A DNA stretch of 64,000 bases from positions 46,897-110,896 of the forward strand of contig JALMLS010000035.1 in NCBI GenBank assembly GCA_038496445.1. The letters are read 5' to 3'. A program made the position numbers and the translations under genes. The DNA comes from Trichosphaerium sp. ATCC 40318. Taxonomy: Eukaryota > Discosea > Flabellinia > Trichosidae. Position 1 is the stretch's first letter. The number at the start of each line of letters is the position of its first letter. Shown piece after piece: positions 33,013 to 44,868 of the stretch. The notes under the pieces are model-generated. The model was given only the letters and a program-made list of their open reading frames with translations. It did no database searches and was not told where the DNA came from.

Positions 33013-33783
33013 ATGTTTCATACACTCGCAGTAAAACAAGATACTTGTCACCTATTACACCTCCCACCCGAGATTCAGCTCGATATTATAGATTTAGACG
33101 CATCAGTGTACCTGTGTTATCCACTGCTTTCAAAGAGTACTGCAAAGAGCACAAGGTACAATAAAGAGTTGAAAAAGCATGGAAAATGGCTGCGACGAAG
33201 GCTCAACAACACTGTGGTTAAACAGTATTGGAAACATGGCGTAAAACATGGAGAATTCAAGAAGTGGCATAACAATGGCGAATTGAAGCAGCTGTGCCTC
33301 TTTATCAACGGTAGCCTTAATGGAGAGTACAAGAACTGGTATAAGAACGGTCAAATACAAAAACAATGTACTTTTGTCAATAGTAAAATAGATGGTAAGT
33401 ACAGTATGTGGTATGATGATGGCCAACTCAACAAAGAAATTTCCTACATTAATGATAAGCGAGAAGGAGAAGCAAAGTGGTGGCATACTAATGGCCAATT
33501 GGAAATGCTGCATAACTATGTTAATGATAAACAAGAAGGAGAAACCAAGCGGTGGTATGATAATGGTCAGTTGAATGAATGTTATAATTATGTCAATGGA
33601 ATACAAGAGGGAGAGTGTAAAAAATGGTGCATCAATGGTCAATTACGTACTCAGTGCAATTACATCAAGGGTAAGCTACATGGAGAGTACAAGAAGTGGG
33701 ATTTCAACAGGCTTTTGGTGAAGCATTGCAAGTACGTCAATGGTAAAAAAGTAGGAGTAACGTTCTCAAACTCTGAATATTGA
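33013..33783 (+). CDS. Intronless F-box-like/MORN-type repeat protein, giant-virus-like
   Basis: A single frame runs from ATG 33013 to TGA 33783. The open frame extends upstream to 32920 but without an ATG. The N-terminus (LLHLPPEIQLDIIDLD) resembles a degenerate F-box. From about residue 75 there are seven tandem repeats of 24 residues with consensus WYxNGQLxxxCxYVNGKxxGEYKK, for example WYDNGQLNECYNYVNGIQEG and WCINGQLRTQCNYIKGKLHG. These are toxin-free, MORN-variant repeats of the kind that in my knowledge fill the genomes of marseilleviruses and related giant viruses of amoebae. Such repeats are thought to mediate protein or membrane contacts. The gene is short, lacks introns and stands alone in a gene-poor stretch beside a LINE. 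Confidence 0.75.
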   Translation: MFHTLAVKQDTCHLLHLPPEIQLDIIDLDASVYLCYPLLSKSTAKSTRYNKELKKHGKWLRRRLNNTVVKQYWKHGVKHGEFKKWHNNGELKQLCLFINGSLNGEYKNWYKNGQIQKQCTFVNSKIDGKYSMWYDDGQLNKEISYINDKREGEAKWWHTNGQLEMLHNYVNDKQEGETKRWYDNGQLNECYNYVNGIQEGECKKWCINGQLRTQCNYIKGKLHGEYKKWDFNRLLVKHCKYVNGKKVGVTFSNSEY

Positions 33784-34130
33784 ATGCAGTGTAAATATGA
33801 ATAAAATAGAACGACCAAAAGTGCTATTTTGGTATGCAATGAAAATAAGGATTGTATTACTTTGTTTTTTGAGTGTTTAAACTCATTCCTTCAAATGGTA
33901 CCAAAAATACGTTCTGCAACAATTTTTCTCTATGATTGACCAAGCTGCCTTGCTTCCATTTTTGGCAAAAGTTTTAACAACCCTTTTTGAAGGCTTTGGA
34001 CCCATACATGTGCACAATAATGACATTTACAGTGATTGAGGGTATACATGGCAATATAAACACATGTGGGGTCACGGAAAAGCACAAACAAATGCCAACT
34101 TTATTTGAATCTTTTTGGTATTCAAATTGA
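33784..34130. other. Intergenic stretch before the LINE
   Basis: This is the 3' flank of the MORN-type gene, with AATAAA-like signals near 33800. It ends at the LINE target-site duplication (34124-34133). No further gene is seen. Confidence 0.4.
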
Positions 34131-34284
34131 TTTTTTTTTTTTTTTAAGTCTAGGTTTACTATACAAGGACGGCTCACCGAGCCAACGATTACAAGCAATT
34201 ATTTGCATACAAGATACATAGTTCCTTCGATCGCCAACAGAGCACCAAAAACGCGAAGCTACGAACTTCCGCCCAAAATGTTAA

Positions 34285-34301
34285 AAGGGATTTGAACCCT
34301 T
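34285..34301 (-). other. tRNA-T-arm-like hairpin in LINE 3' end
   Basis: On the minus strand this is AAGGG-TTCAAAT-CCCTT, a perfect five-base-pair stem with the seven-base loop of a tRNA T-arm. It also matches the RNA polymerase III B box (GGTTCAAATCC). About 45 bases before it, CAACT-GGG-AGTTG can pair as a D-arm-like stem. A full cloverleaf does not close. Confidence 0.5.
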
Positions 34302-34359
34302 CCCATCCTTTCCACCTGACTATTAGAGGAGAAAACCAACTCCCAGTTGACCGGACAAG

Positions 34360-36628
34360 TCAAATGGTAATTGTAAGGTTGTAGCGATAAATGTAAGTTT
34401 TGTTGAATATGTGTTGAATCTGTTTCCATGTGTCATCGAGCTCATCTTTAATTACTTTTCTATGAACCGAAATTGGCAACAGACCTTTCGAATGTGTAGC
34501 GTTGTTGTAAATCTTCCATGTCCATTTGATCAGTATAGCCATAGCTACCTGATTATACAAGCTTAAGGAAGACAGTTTGTGAAGTGTGTCAGAATTATAA
34601 GGGAAAGCTAACTGTAACGACTTAACCGTCAGACGAGCTAAATCAGCCGGTGGCGATTTAAAAAGGATCCAAGAAGGATGGTCCTGTTCGGACTTGAAAC
34701 TGCAGTTTAACATACGCAAAATAGCACGCAGAACATAGTCACGCAACAGAGGAAACTTTGCAAAAATTTTGGAAGAGTGTAATTGTGTGAAGGTTTTACG
34801 AAGTGCCTCACCATGGACCTTAAGCATCTTTTTGATGGTAGGTGTGAGGTCATCTTTCACTTCATCTAATGTGAAAGCATACAGATCACGGGCGCTTCTA
34901 GGCCCTTTGACAACTTTGGCAAGAATCTGGGCCTCAGTGAGGCCCTTGAAAGGAGCATTTAGGGACTGCCACGCATTGCGGCATTGAGTGTAATGGTATG
35001 AAGCCACGTCCTTCGACCAATGAGAACCGTGGTAATTAAACCACAGATTCCACAGGCCGTGGTATGGCTCAGAACCATAACTAAAAATAAATTTTTCCCA
35101 AGTGGAGGCTAAAAGTGCTAGGTTAAAACGTTTAGGTTGTAACAGACTGAAGCCACCGGAATGTATAGGGTTGAATAACCTAGAGGGCTTACGATAAGTA
35201 GCTTTGGAGGGAAAAAACAGCGTCGAGGCTGCCCTCTCAATAGCAGCTATCTGCCACTGGTTGGCTAGAATAAAGCGGAACTGATATAAAAAGAGAGATA
35301 GTATAAGAGGAGTAGATGGTTTTTTTGGAGATGAGGGTACGCGTCATTGAATGCCAGCGGCTAACCTTAGTATTCATCTTGCTAACAACATCCCAAACGG
35401 TATTTTTGAGACCTGTAGACTTGCAAAAAGATGTACCAAGGTACCTAACCTCGTTAACAGACTGAAAGGCACAGCCGTCAAAATTGGAAATAGAAAAACA
35501 CTTAGAGCGGTTGGCAATTAAACCTATGGTTGCTTTAGCTCCTCTGAGAACGTCCTGTATAATGAGAGACTCCTCAGGTGATATGCTAATGGCAGCTACA
35601 TCGTCAGCAAAACCAAGGGAAGAAATGTGCTTTTTGTGGAGAGCTATACCACTAAGCCTCTCACGAAACTTTACCAGAATGGGTTCCATAGTGAGAACAA
35701 ATAATGTAGGAGAAAGAGGGTCTCCTTGCTTTACACCCCTAGTAATCTGGAAGGGTTCTGAAAGCGTGCGATTTACAACGATTTGGAACCATGTGTCACT
35801 TAGACAGGCTTGGATTAGTCGCATAAATGGCCTAGGAACTTTGAAGTGTGATAGTGTGCGTATGATAGCCTTATGGCATACAGAGTCAAACGCTTTTTGA
35901 AAATCTAGAAAGGCAAAATCGTACATAGGTACTGCTTCAGAGATGATAGCCTGGTGGATAGTTTCCTCCAAGGTGATGATGTTAGTGGCAATATCCCTGC
36001 CCGGTACAAACCCACATTGTGTGGAGTCAACAACATGTACCAGTATTGGGAGGAGTCGCTTGTTAAGAAGAGTGGTGAGGAGTTTGTAGTCGGTGTTAAG
36101 GAGAGCCAGAGGTCGACGGTTACGAGGATCACGGACATCGCCTTTGCCTTTATAAAGTGTGAGAAGAAGTCTTTTTTTAAATTGGGGAGGCATGGACTTA
36201 GGATGCCGCAAAAGGTGATTAAATATTCTACGGAACATGGCCGTGAACGTAGCATTATTCTTGTAGAAGAAAGCAGGAATTCCATCTATCCCGGGAGATG
36301 AGAAAGACTTCATACTTTTGATGGCAGTAGTGACTTCTTTGTCAGTGAAGCTATCAGCCATCTTTTCTAATAGTTCAAGAGGTATATTTCTAGGAGCATT
36401 ACGGAGGAACCTACCATGACGTCGGGGTTTGGTAAGTTTAGCAGCAAACAAATTCTTATAGAATTGGGTGAGTATGAATGATATATTAGATGTACCGGTA
36501 CGAACTTTACCGGCAGAATCGCGCATGCTCATGAGCATTGCGCTTTTAGAACGTGCCTTTAAACGTGCTGTGAGGAGTTTTTGTGGCACTTCATCAATAG
36601 TGAAGTCACCTAGGCCAGTTTTAAGCAT
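34360..36628 (-). pseudogene. LINE ORF2 reverse transcriptase, truncated and frameshifted
   Basis: The first frame (36628-35237) contains the LINE-type reverse transcriptase: FSSPGIDGIPAFFYK, NRRPLALLNTDYKLLTTLLN, STQCGFVPGRDIATN, FLDFQKAFDSVCH, GVKQGDPLSPTLFVLTMEP and the catalytic box LGFADDVAAIS. Near 35270-35300 the reading continues in another frame and runs to 34360. A single frameshift therefore splits the protein. The C-terminal part lacks a recognisable RNase H. The N-terminal endonuclease is absent through truncation. Most of the domain is intact, so the insertion is fairly young. Confidence 0.85.
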
Positions 36629-36986
36629 TCGCGCTTCAGTAAAGAAATTGATTTATTCATAACTGCTAATATTCATAGTTTGAGAATGTTAAGAGGGAGT
36701 TTACAAAAGATGGTTTGAAAATGGCCAACTACGGAACAGATGCAGGTATGCAAAAGGTGATCCAGATGGAAAGTACAAAGTGGCAATCGTAAACTGTTGA
36801 AAAACAGTACATACAAAAAAAGGTACATATCATTTTTAGGTTTTTATTGTAATAGCTGTTAGGACTGTGGTTAGAACCTGGTTCTAAAATAATAATCAAA
36901 ACTACCTGACTGATTTAAATAAAATACGATGTGTTGCTTAACAATAAAATGCAGCAATAGGTATTTTTATTTTAGTTGTAGTTCTT

Positions 36987-39247
36987 TTACTGGTTGTTGG
37001 CTGCTTCTTGGAGTTTCTTCTTCCATATTGTAATTTGTTCATACAATTCCTTAGAGATTGGGTCATGAGCCTTTGGACAAGCGTTCCATTCAGTCTCAAC
37101 ACGTTTCTTGATAGTATCGAAATCATCCCAAGTGTGACCCTTAATAGGACCCTACAAAAGAAGTCAGTATCTGAGAAAAAAACACTACAAAACGCAAGAG
37201 CACGTACACAATCATAGACAACTTTGAGGAGGTTCTTCTCTGGGTCTACTTTTTCATCTGCACCGCAAGGGTAGATTACTGGAGCGCCCTTATCGTTACG
37301 GATAACCTTAAGAATACCTGGGAAGCTGATTTTTCCAGAATCTGTTTTTGGACATTTCATGACCTTTCTCTCATCTCCATTGGCGTAGCGAATGTAGCAC
37401 AATTTTGTAGCGAATGACATGGTGTCACGGTTGACCTTCATTAGGAGTCCACCACCCATACCGAAACCGACCTATCAACAAAAGATAAGACACAAAGCAA
37501 CTTAAACTCCGAGCAACTTTGTAACGTACACATTGGACAGAGAAGCCCTCAGCAACAACAGCCTTCAAGATTTTTGCGACAATTGCGTAGTTGATACCAT
37601 CACCTTGAATTACGTTGTATCTACAGAGTAAAACAAAATCGTCAGTAAAGATAAAAATGTGAAAAAAAAAAAGATATTCTTACCCTTTTACAACCTTGTA
37701 ACCCTTTGAGTTAGTTTCAAATCCGCCAGTCTTAGCACCTGCCTTCAAAGCAGCAACAACACAATCTGTTGGATCACCAGAATCTGGGCGAATAACCATG
37801 ATCGATTTACCACGCTCCTAAAGGCTGTGAGAAAAGAAAATACTCGCCGAATTCAAAAACCAAAAAAATAGTTTCAATCAGGATTTGGACCTCTATTGCG
37901 TACCGTCTTGTAAGTATGTAAAGCAGGCAAGAGATTGTCAAGCGCGTGGTTGTAATCATATGAATCGAAAACAACAGAGAAGATGGCATTATCGTTACCG
38001 TAAAGGGTCTGCATCTTCTTAATTGCTTCCTTTTCAGTACGGAAAGATGTCATAACGGAGTGTTCGCTAGCAGGTACACTAGTAGCAACAGGTTTACCTC
38101 CATTGAGAGTAAATTGAGCGTAGTAGCAAGCGCTCATTGTATCAGATCCTTCAAAGTTGATCAAATGAGCTGTACCACCCAAGATGGATTGTTCTACGCT
38201 TGAGCAACCTACGAGGACAAAAATGATCAACAACCAATCGAGTTACAAAGAAATAAAATAAAAACAAACGTTTCGCTCCAAACCAAGGAAAGAAGCGATT
38301 AGAGCATCAACGCCTTCGTTTTTCAACGGAAAACGGTTCTTTTTCTTTTAATTGAAAAGTTTTTTCGTTACGCACCTCTGAAGCCGAAATCGTGAAGGCG
38401 GGAGTTAAGCAAAAATCTTGCGCTATCATCTACAGTTTTATCAAAAGCCTAGGAGCAACTTTAGTAAAAGATTGATAAAAATAAAGCATACTTCTCCAAT
38501 TAGCGCCTTTGTTCTTCTGGAGAGGGTAGCTACAGTTGTAGGATACCAGACTAAACATAACTGTTAGCTAAAACACTTTTGAACCAAAACTATAATTAAG
38601 TTGTCGAAAACCAGACAGTGCGTCTGGTGCCACCCATAGCAATTTTTTCACGCTGGTGAATCAATCTAAATATTCTTTTTTTGTTTTTAGCGTACTGTGA
38701 GTTAAAATAGTCTCCAAAAAGGTTACAAGGCGTGAATACTCTCCCTTAGCAGTAATTTGATAGACTGGGACGTGAATATTGGCAACAGTTCCTAAACGTA
38801 GCGTTAGAAAGATGTTTGTGCTTTGTTTTTGTGCGTACCCTCTGGCAAGGCTTCTATCTTTACAGGAAAGTAACCATTATTCTCTTTAACCTAACCGTGG
38901 TCAGTTTGTGGTTTTTTGAAAGCTAAAAGGCGTACAAATTTTTTAAAGAGGTCAGCAGGGAATGGGTAAGGCGTATGGCCTACGTTATGAGTGGAATAAA
39001 ATTTAGCTGCGTTATTAACGGCCTCTTCTGTCCACTGCTTGCAAAGATAGTTCTCTACGATGTAACGTATACCGTAAAAGACAAATCGAGTGTCTTCCGT
39101 ATCCCTCTTGCCAGATTTTGGGTCTTTGAAAGGTGCTCTAAACTCGCCGTAGGCAACCATTTGCTGAGACTCTGGGTATTGCTCAAAATGCCCAGCTTTG
39201 TAGGAGTCAGTAAGTACGGAGATTGGTACACCAAACTGTGTGGTCAT
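36987..39247 (-). CDS. NAMPT: Nicotinamide phosphoribosyltransferase
   Basis: ATG 39247 (MTTQFGVPISVLTDSYKAGH) to TAA 36987-36989. Motifs in order: FYGIRYIVENYL, PADLFKKFVRLL, the HDFGFRG motif (about 38370-38400), SVEQSILGGTAHLINFEGSD, ASEHSVMTSFRTEKEAIKKM, FDSYDYNHALDNLLPAL, MVIRPDSGDPTDCVV (phosphate binding, about 37750-37805), NVIQGDGINYAIVAKIL and VGFGMGGGLLMKVNRDTMSF. These match the NAMPT family, which joins nicotinamide and PRPP to give nicotinamide mononucleotide, the first step of NAD salvage in the cytosol. The length appears normal over about ten exons. It is divergent from the SAC3-like gene. A LINE lies about 340 bases beyond its stop codon. Confidence 0.9.
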
Positions 39248-39473
39248 GATGGTCGTTTAACGCTTTGTGGTAAAAATAACTACGAACGCCGTTGACTTTA
39301 CAACGGTACTTTTAGCTGAAACGGCCAGGCTGTGTAATGTGTTCAAATAAAGGTACCACGGCTACGCACTTCTGAAAAGTCGCTCACTTTTGCAAATCTC
39401 TGAACCTTCTCCAAGTTTTTGTTTATGTTTTGTCTTAAGAACTCCCTGAGATACCACTATCGGTTGTAGGGCA

Positions 39474-40685
39474 ATGCGAAACGTTTTGCTACATAAAAGA
39501 GTGTTCAGAGCGTATACGCATCAGAGATTACAGCCAACGGTTCGAACAGGTAACATAGCGCTAATTTTAAAGCTTAACGGATTTACAAGACAAACAATAA
39601 ACCAGACACAACAAAGTTCTTTTCAAAATACGTTAGACCGCGTAACAGACGACCTTCGGCACTTAGAACACCAAAGACGCTTTCGGCAGCCACATCCGAG
39701 TTACTACTGCTGTTTAGAAAGCTTGTTTCTACAAAAGACGCTCATACTGCGTACTTGTTTGTCGCAGGTATATTGGCTTATTCCTAAGTGAACTCCTGAT
39801 CGAATTCGACAATTAACGTTTGCAGACAGATTGCGAATGATACGGCAAGACCTAACACAACAAGGGTGTAAGGACGGAAGAGCACTCGATATCACAGAAA
39901 GCCATGTGACATTCTGTATGACACGTGAAACTATTCTTTTTTTTTGTTGTTTCCATTCAACTAGTTTTTACCAAACTACTGACACCTATCATCCAGATAT
40001 AGAATCTTTGCACTTATTTTCACGTATGGCAAAATTTGAGGTGCAACCATTACAGAAGATGATATCCGATTGTTTGATCACGTGCCGGTCAATTTGTATC
40101 CTCCTAACAAAACAAAACTTTTTGTTTTTATCATATCTTTTAACTCGATAGATAAGTACTACAGGACGCTAAATTTGCGATGTGTTAATGAGGCAGAATA
40201 CCTGGGTTATACTCTACTTCTTTCCCCAGTTATTGATCAAAACTTCTTGATCTCATTACCACTGGATGTTTTCGAAACGGAGACCTTTAACAATGTCCTA
40301 TCGGTGAGTGTGCATGTTTATTGTGGCAATGTTTAATCGTACAAACTTAGACTTGCCTTGCTCGCGATACACACAATTATATAGCTTTTTTTAGATGCCT
40401 ATCCAAGCTACCAAACCATGCATCTTGGTTGGCATATCAATATGGGCCTCAAGTGCGCACACAAGCCTTCCGATCAATGAACAGAGCATATGTTAAAACT
40501 GTACTAATTGACTAACTTATTGTTTTTTTTTCTAATATTGATTTCAGGAAGTCATATCTTATATTGATCTACAAGAGTTGCTTGGATTTATAAGTAAAGA
40601 TGAATTGTATGCGTTTTGCAACCTACGAGGTGTTTTTCAAACGAGGGATGGTGTACAATTCAGAAAAAATCCTTTGATCTTGTAA
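39474..40685 (+). CDS. SAC3/GANP-like protein
   Basis: The first ATG-started frame begins at 39474. The diagnostic piece is the second exon, LRMIRQDLTQQGCKDGRALD then ITESHVTFCM (about 39826-39930), which matches the DRxRxIRqDLtxQ signature of the SAC3/GANP/THP3 family. Later exons read NLRCVNEAEYLGYTLLLSPV, PLDVFETETFNNVLS and SYIDLQELLGFISKDELYAF then CNLRGV, with the end at TAA 40683-40685. These helical and winged-helix-like pieces fit the PCI-type part of the family. Proteins of this group act in mRNA export, proteasome assembly or centrosome function, depending on the branch; SAC3D1-like length is most similar. The exon order in the middle (39930-40180) is uncertain. Confidence 0.6.
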
Positions 40686-41646
40686 AATACAAAATAACTA
40701 GTTATTTCTAGCAACTTCACTTTCTCCCCGTTAGCCCCTTTAAACCAACATCATTTGAACTGTGTGAAACTATTTTTGCAGGTGTCTCAATAGCTGTGGT
40801 GTCACTTACGGGTAGTTTCAACTGGCTTGTACTGATTCTGAAGTCCACACATACTCAGTTGTTTTAACGTACAATACTTCTTGTTGCAAGATGTAAATAC
40901 CTCCCGATAAAAAAATAACAGCAAAAAGTTCTTTGATTTCACTCGGTAAGTTTGTTGTTTTACAGACACAGAAAAAAAACTGGACGAACTTGATAAGGTT
41001 CTCAGCTTTTTATGATTGATTTTTTTTTTTGAGTTTTTTTGTAATACAGTTAACCTGACCTTTACGCCTGTTAGACGGCAGAACTGTAGTTTGTTTTTTC
41101 GGATAAATCCATCCACCTTTGTGCAGAGTGTAGTTATCCTGACATTTACGCCTGTTTTGAGACGGCAGGACTACAGTTGCAGTAGAAGCTTAATTCCTTG
41201 TTATATTTCAGCTCCCTCACATTTTTAAACAACACATGTTTCAACTGAAAAAAAATGTGGTAAGCGAACAACGAAATCTCGCTTGTAGAGGGTTGCAAAC
41301 AAAGCCAAACTGAGCGACTCAATGCGTCTTGCTAGAAAATGATTTTTGAAAGATTAGGTTGATACTTGTACGTATTAATTACGCACACCACCGAGTAAGA
41401 ACCTCAAACAGCTTAAATTGAGGGTCAGATCGAAAAGCGTTTCCTGGAAAGCATCAGTTTGTCATTTCACTGAAAACAACCTTGTTTTTTAGCTGATTCC
41501 CAACGCAGGTTTCTAAATATCGAAACATAAAAAAATTACATTGGGGTACCACGATTTACACAAATTGCAGTTTGTGGGTTTCAAAAAGCTAGCGCTTGAA
41601 GCATCAAACTTAATGAGTTAACAACCCAGACATTTTACTTAAACAA
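40686..41646. other. Stretch without a gene, with a short duplicated segment
   Basis: The two convergent 3' ends on either side leave about 960 bases without a supported gene. Within it, a segment of roughly 45 bases is repeated: near 41048-41095 and near 41130-41180 both read CTGACNTTTACGCCTGTT followed by GACGGCAG(A/G)ACT. Confidence 0.4.
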
Positions 41647-44556
41647 TCTACACTTGCATCTTAGAGACCTCCTCTTGTACCACTTTAAGAACTTGACAAA
41701 CTTCGAGTAGCCTTCTGTTACCTTCTCCAGCGAATACAACAACTATGAATAAGGTAAGTCAGAACACGTTTTGTGGAAACCAATGAAACGTGCCTTTTTT
41801 ATCAAGATCGTCCATTTCCTGTGTAAGAACGGATAGTTCCTTTATTATTACTGATTTAAATTGCTGATTAACATCTTGTTCTTCGCTTCGAACAGGATCT
41901 CGTGCCCTGGGTTGTACCAGATCTGAGATTGTCGCCATTTTCTTAAAGAAAAACAAGAGTCAGCAGCTAAGAAAAAAAACTCAGTTTCTTACTTTTTTAA
42001 TAGCAGCTACTGATGCTCCTACGGTCCTTAGTTGTTGAATAGTAAAGTAGTTTTCCTCAAGTCGTAGGTGGGTTTTCTTAATCTTCGGTCTAATGTCGGT
42101 AGCAGTCAATCTTGAGGCCCAATTACATAAAGTATTCAACTTTCTTTGAAGAGCTGGATCGACTCCTTTAGCAGGTTCTGTTGTTTGCCTTTTTACACTA
42201 ACTACGACCCAGATGTATTAGATCACACTCGCCTAGTGCTTTATTTGTTTAACGTACTTGCTGAAAAGCGTGCATTAGGTGTTGGCCTTATTTGTTGTTC
42301 AACTGTGTATGTAGGTCCAGAAGGTTTTGGTTTTGCTCTTGGTTGACTCGTGTTCACATTACTCTTTAAGTTTACCTTTGAATTTGAGTATTCCAAGTTA
42401 GAAGGAGGTGGTTGTGGTATTTTGATTAATCCTAAAGCTATCTTGTCTTCGTCATCAAGCTCATCTTCAATCTTTTTTCTTCTTGCAAAAGCTATAACGA
42501 AATTACTTGTCAATGTCCACCAGGGTGCCTATTGGCTCGGGTTGAAGGATTAAAGTAACGTACATTCTCTGGCTTCCATTGTGTCCGTTCTTGGTTTAGT
42601 TACAACCTCACCTGTTGGTGTTTTTTGAGCACCTTCATCCAAAATTGTAAATCTATCCAACAACGCAACAATCGCTGGAACTGTTGTCATGTCCCTCGCT
42701 ACTTCGCCCTATATCTCACCTGTTAGAAATTGATGTAATTCTTAATACGATTATAGTTTCGGATTACACTTGCCTTTTCCTACAGAGAAGAAACAAGTTA
42801 GTTATAAATGTATAGACAAAAAAAAAAGATGAAGATTAAAAGAATGTAACTGTAGCATACGTTCGGAATAGATTTATCAGCCTTCTTCTCCAATAGCATC
42901 TCAACGGTATCTGCACGTCTCCAGAAAGTAGCATAATGAAGAGCAGTCCACTAAAAAAGAAGTAAATCGGGTTGAATAAACTTGGCAAGAATAGTCGTAC
43001 TCCAGCCTTTAGTATGATGTCACGTGAGAGATAGCTTGATAGAGTAGTAACTTAAAATTAACAAAAAAATACGCACCCCCTAAAGAGGAAGAGTCAGCTT
43101 TCTAAAGCGGGAAATATATAAAAAACCAACTGTATCATTTAATGGGGTACCAAATTCACGTGCTTCGCAAAAAAAAAGCAAAAGAGGGTTTTCGGTCGTA
43201 CATCCTGCTTGTTGATATCTAGTCTTTCACATTTTAACATAGCCAAAATAATATCTGGACTGTGTTGACTTGCATAATGGAATGGTGTCTATATAGTGAA
43301 TGTGTTTGACACTATAATAATAATGAAATATGACGTACTTTCTAGCAAAAAGGTAAGTACAATAAAAAAAAACCAAACCTGTCATATTGTCAACGTACGC
43401 CTTCAATCTACAGTTAATAGTTAGTAATGGTTAATAAATAAATACAATCACGTGTGCGTACATTAGCTATATTAGGATCTGATCTGTTTTTTAATAGAGC
43501 CTCAGCAACACGAGTATAACTTAGTTCCGAAGCAAAATGCAAAGGTGTCTGAAAACAACCACTTAACAACCAAAAAACCAGAGCAAAACAACAACTGAAC
43601 GTACCCACTACCAAAGTATTTATACAATAACCAAATATACACATTGTCGTTATTTTTACACTCAAGGAATCGACGTACCCCTTTCTAAAAATAAAGTAAG
43701 ATACCAGAAACTTTGTTTAATTAAAACACAACTGCTTACTGTATCTTGAGCGTCCACTTCTCCTTTGTACTGACAAAGCAACTCTATGGCTTTTGGCCTA
43801 TTACCAGATGCCGCTGCATGCATTGCAGTCTATTTAAATTCATTTAGCATGTCAGATGTTTTGTTTCCGCACCAACTACAAAATGTTAGAATCATTTAAC
43901 TGGTGTTTGCTAATTTGTACATTTGATGGAGCTTTGGCGTTCACTTTAGCTCCTTCGTGTATCAGAAAACGCATAGTCTCCACGTGCCCCCATTGTGCTG
44001 CTACAGATAATAGAGGCTTTTTTGTTAACGTTAGGACACTAACAGAAGTACGACAGAGTTAACCACGACTTACCTTCTGTTGTGTAATCGTTAATTGTAG
44101 TTTTTGAATACCATTGTTAGTATCAACATCCTACAATCATACGTACCCCTTCCTATATTTAAAACGTACTTTAGAGTTACAACTTCAAAATAATTAATAG
44201 CGTACATACTAAAAAAAACCCGCATTAGTAACAAAACAACACTCAATTTCAAAAAAATTATGTAATCACGTGCGTCCTGAACTGTATTTACTGGATCGTA
44301 ATTTTTAGACCATAACTTTAATGTACTCTTTAGAGCACTTGTCCTTCCTGCCTTAGCTTGCGCAACAGCTACTTTAGAGTTCCCTGAAGTAATGTTGATG
44401 TTAGCACTAGCGTAAGCAAGCAACTTCGTAACTGGCTAACGTGGATTTTCCTCCAGTCCCTGCAGGATTGCCTGAAACGAACTTTTGGCTCTTTTTCAGT
44501 CTCTGAGGCTTTGGATCCTTATCCTTCTTTGATTTACCCCAGAATAACGATGCCAT
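41647..44556 (-). CDS. Ankyrin-repeat protein with basic N-terminus and coiled C-terminus
   Basis: The chosen start is ATG 44556 (MASLFWGKSKKDKDPKPQRL); the frame upstream looks like leader. Ankyrin repeats, each on its own exon: PLLSVAAQWGHVETMRFLIH (about 43920-44020), TAMHAAASGNRPKAIELLCQ, TPLHFASELSYTRVAEALLK, TPFHYASQHSPDIILAMLK and WTALHYATFWRRADTVEMLL (about 42855-42950). Then come a low-complexity part (FARRKKIEDELDDEDKIALG, PQPPPSNLEYSNSK) and helical segments (LTATDIRPKIKKTHLRLEEN; VIIKELSVLTQEMDDLDKKG) before TAG at 41647-41649. It is probably a scaffolding protein. One junction after exon 1 (near 44420) does not show a standard splice pair, so a shifted exon or an error there is possible. 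Confidence 0.7.
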
Positions 44557-44868
44557 TATGTATTGTCCGTTGTAACCGCGAGTATGAACTGAAAATACAC
44601 TAAGAGCGCTTAAACTTTTTGTTTCTCTGACTGAACCTCTTCTCAAGAATACTTACGGAGTATACGGACTTAGCGCACCGAGTGCTCAGGCTGTTGTACT
44701 CTTATACACCAGCAAAGATCAAAGAAAAGCGTCTGTACAACAGAATTTTTACGGTTTCAAATTCAGTCAATAGCACGGTTATTTTCTAATTGTTTGAAAT
44801 AAACATAGAGTGGAGCCGAATGCTCCAATAGGCGCACCTATTCAAAGTATAATAGGACTCTCGATGGT

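Larger units (their letters stand above)
34131..36644 (-). mobile_element. 5'-truncated non-LTR retrotransposon (LINE)
   Basis: The element lies on the minus strand. Its 3' end carries a poly(A) tail (15 T on the plus strand, 34131-34145). The direct repeat AAATTGATTT flanks it at 34124-34133 and 36645-36654, the expected target-site duplication. The 5' end falls inside the reverse-transcriptase frame, so the endonuclease and any ORF1 are missing, as is usual for LINE copies cut short during target-primed reverse transcription. It inserted between the MORN-type gene and the 3' end of NAMPT. Confidence 0.85.

Noticed and set aside
33117-33642. Minus-strand frames opposite the MORN-type repeats
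   Set aside because: They are shadows produced by the 72-base repeat periodicity.
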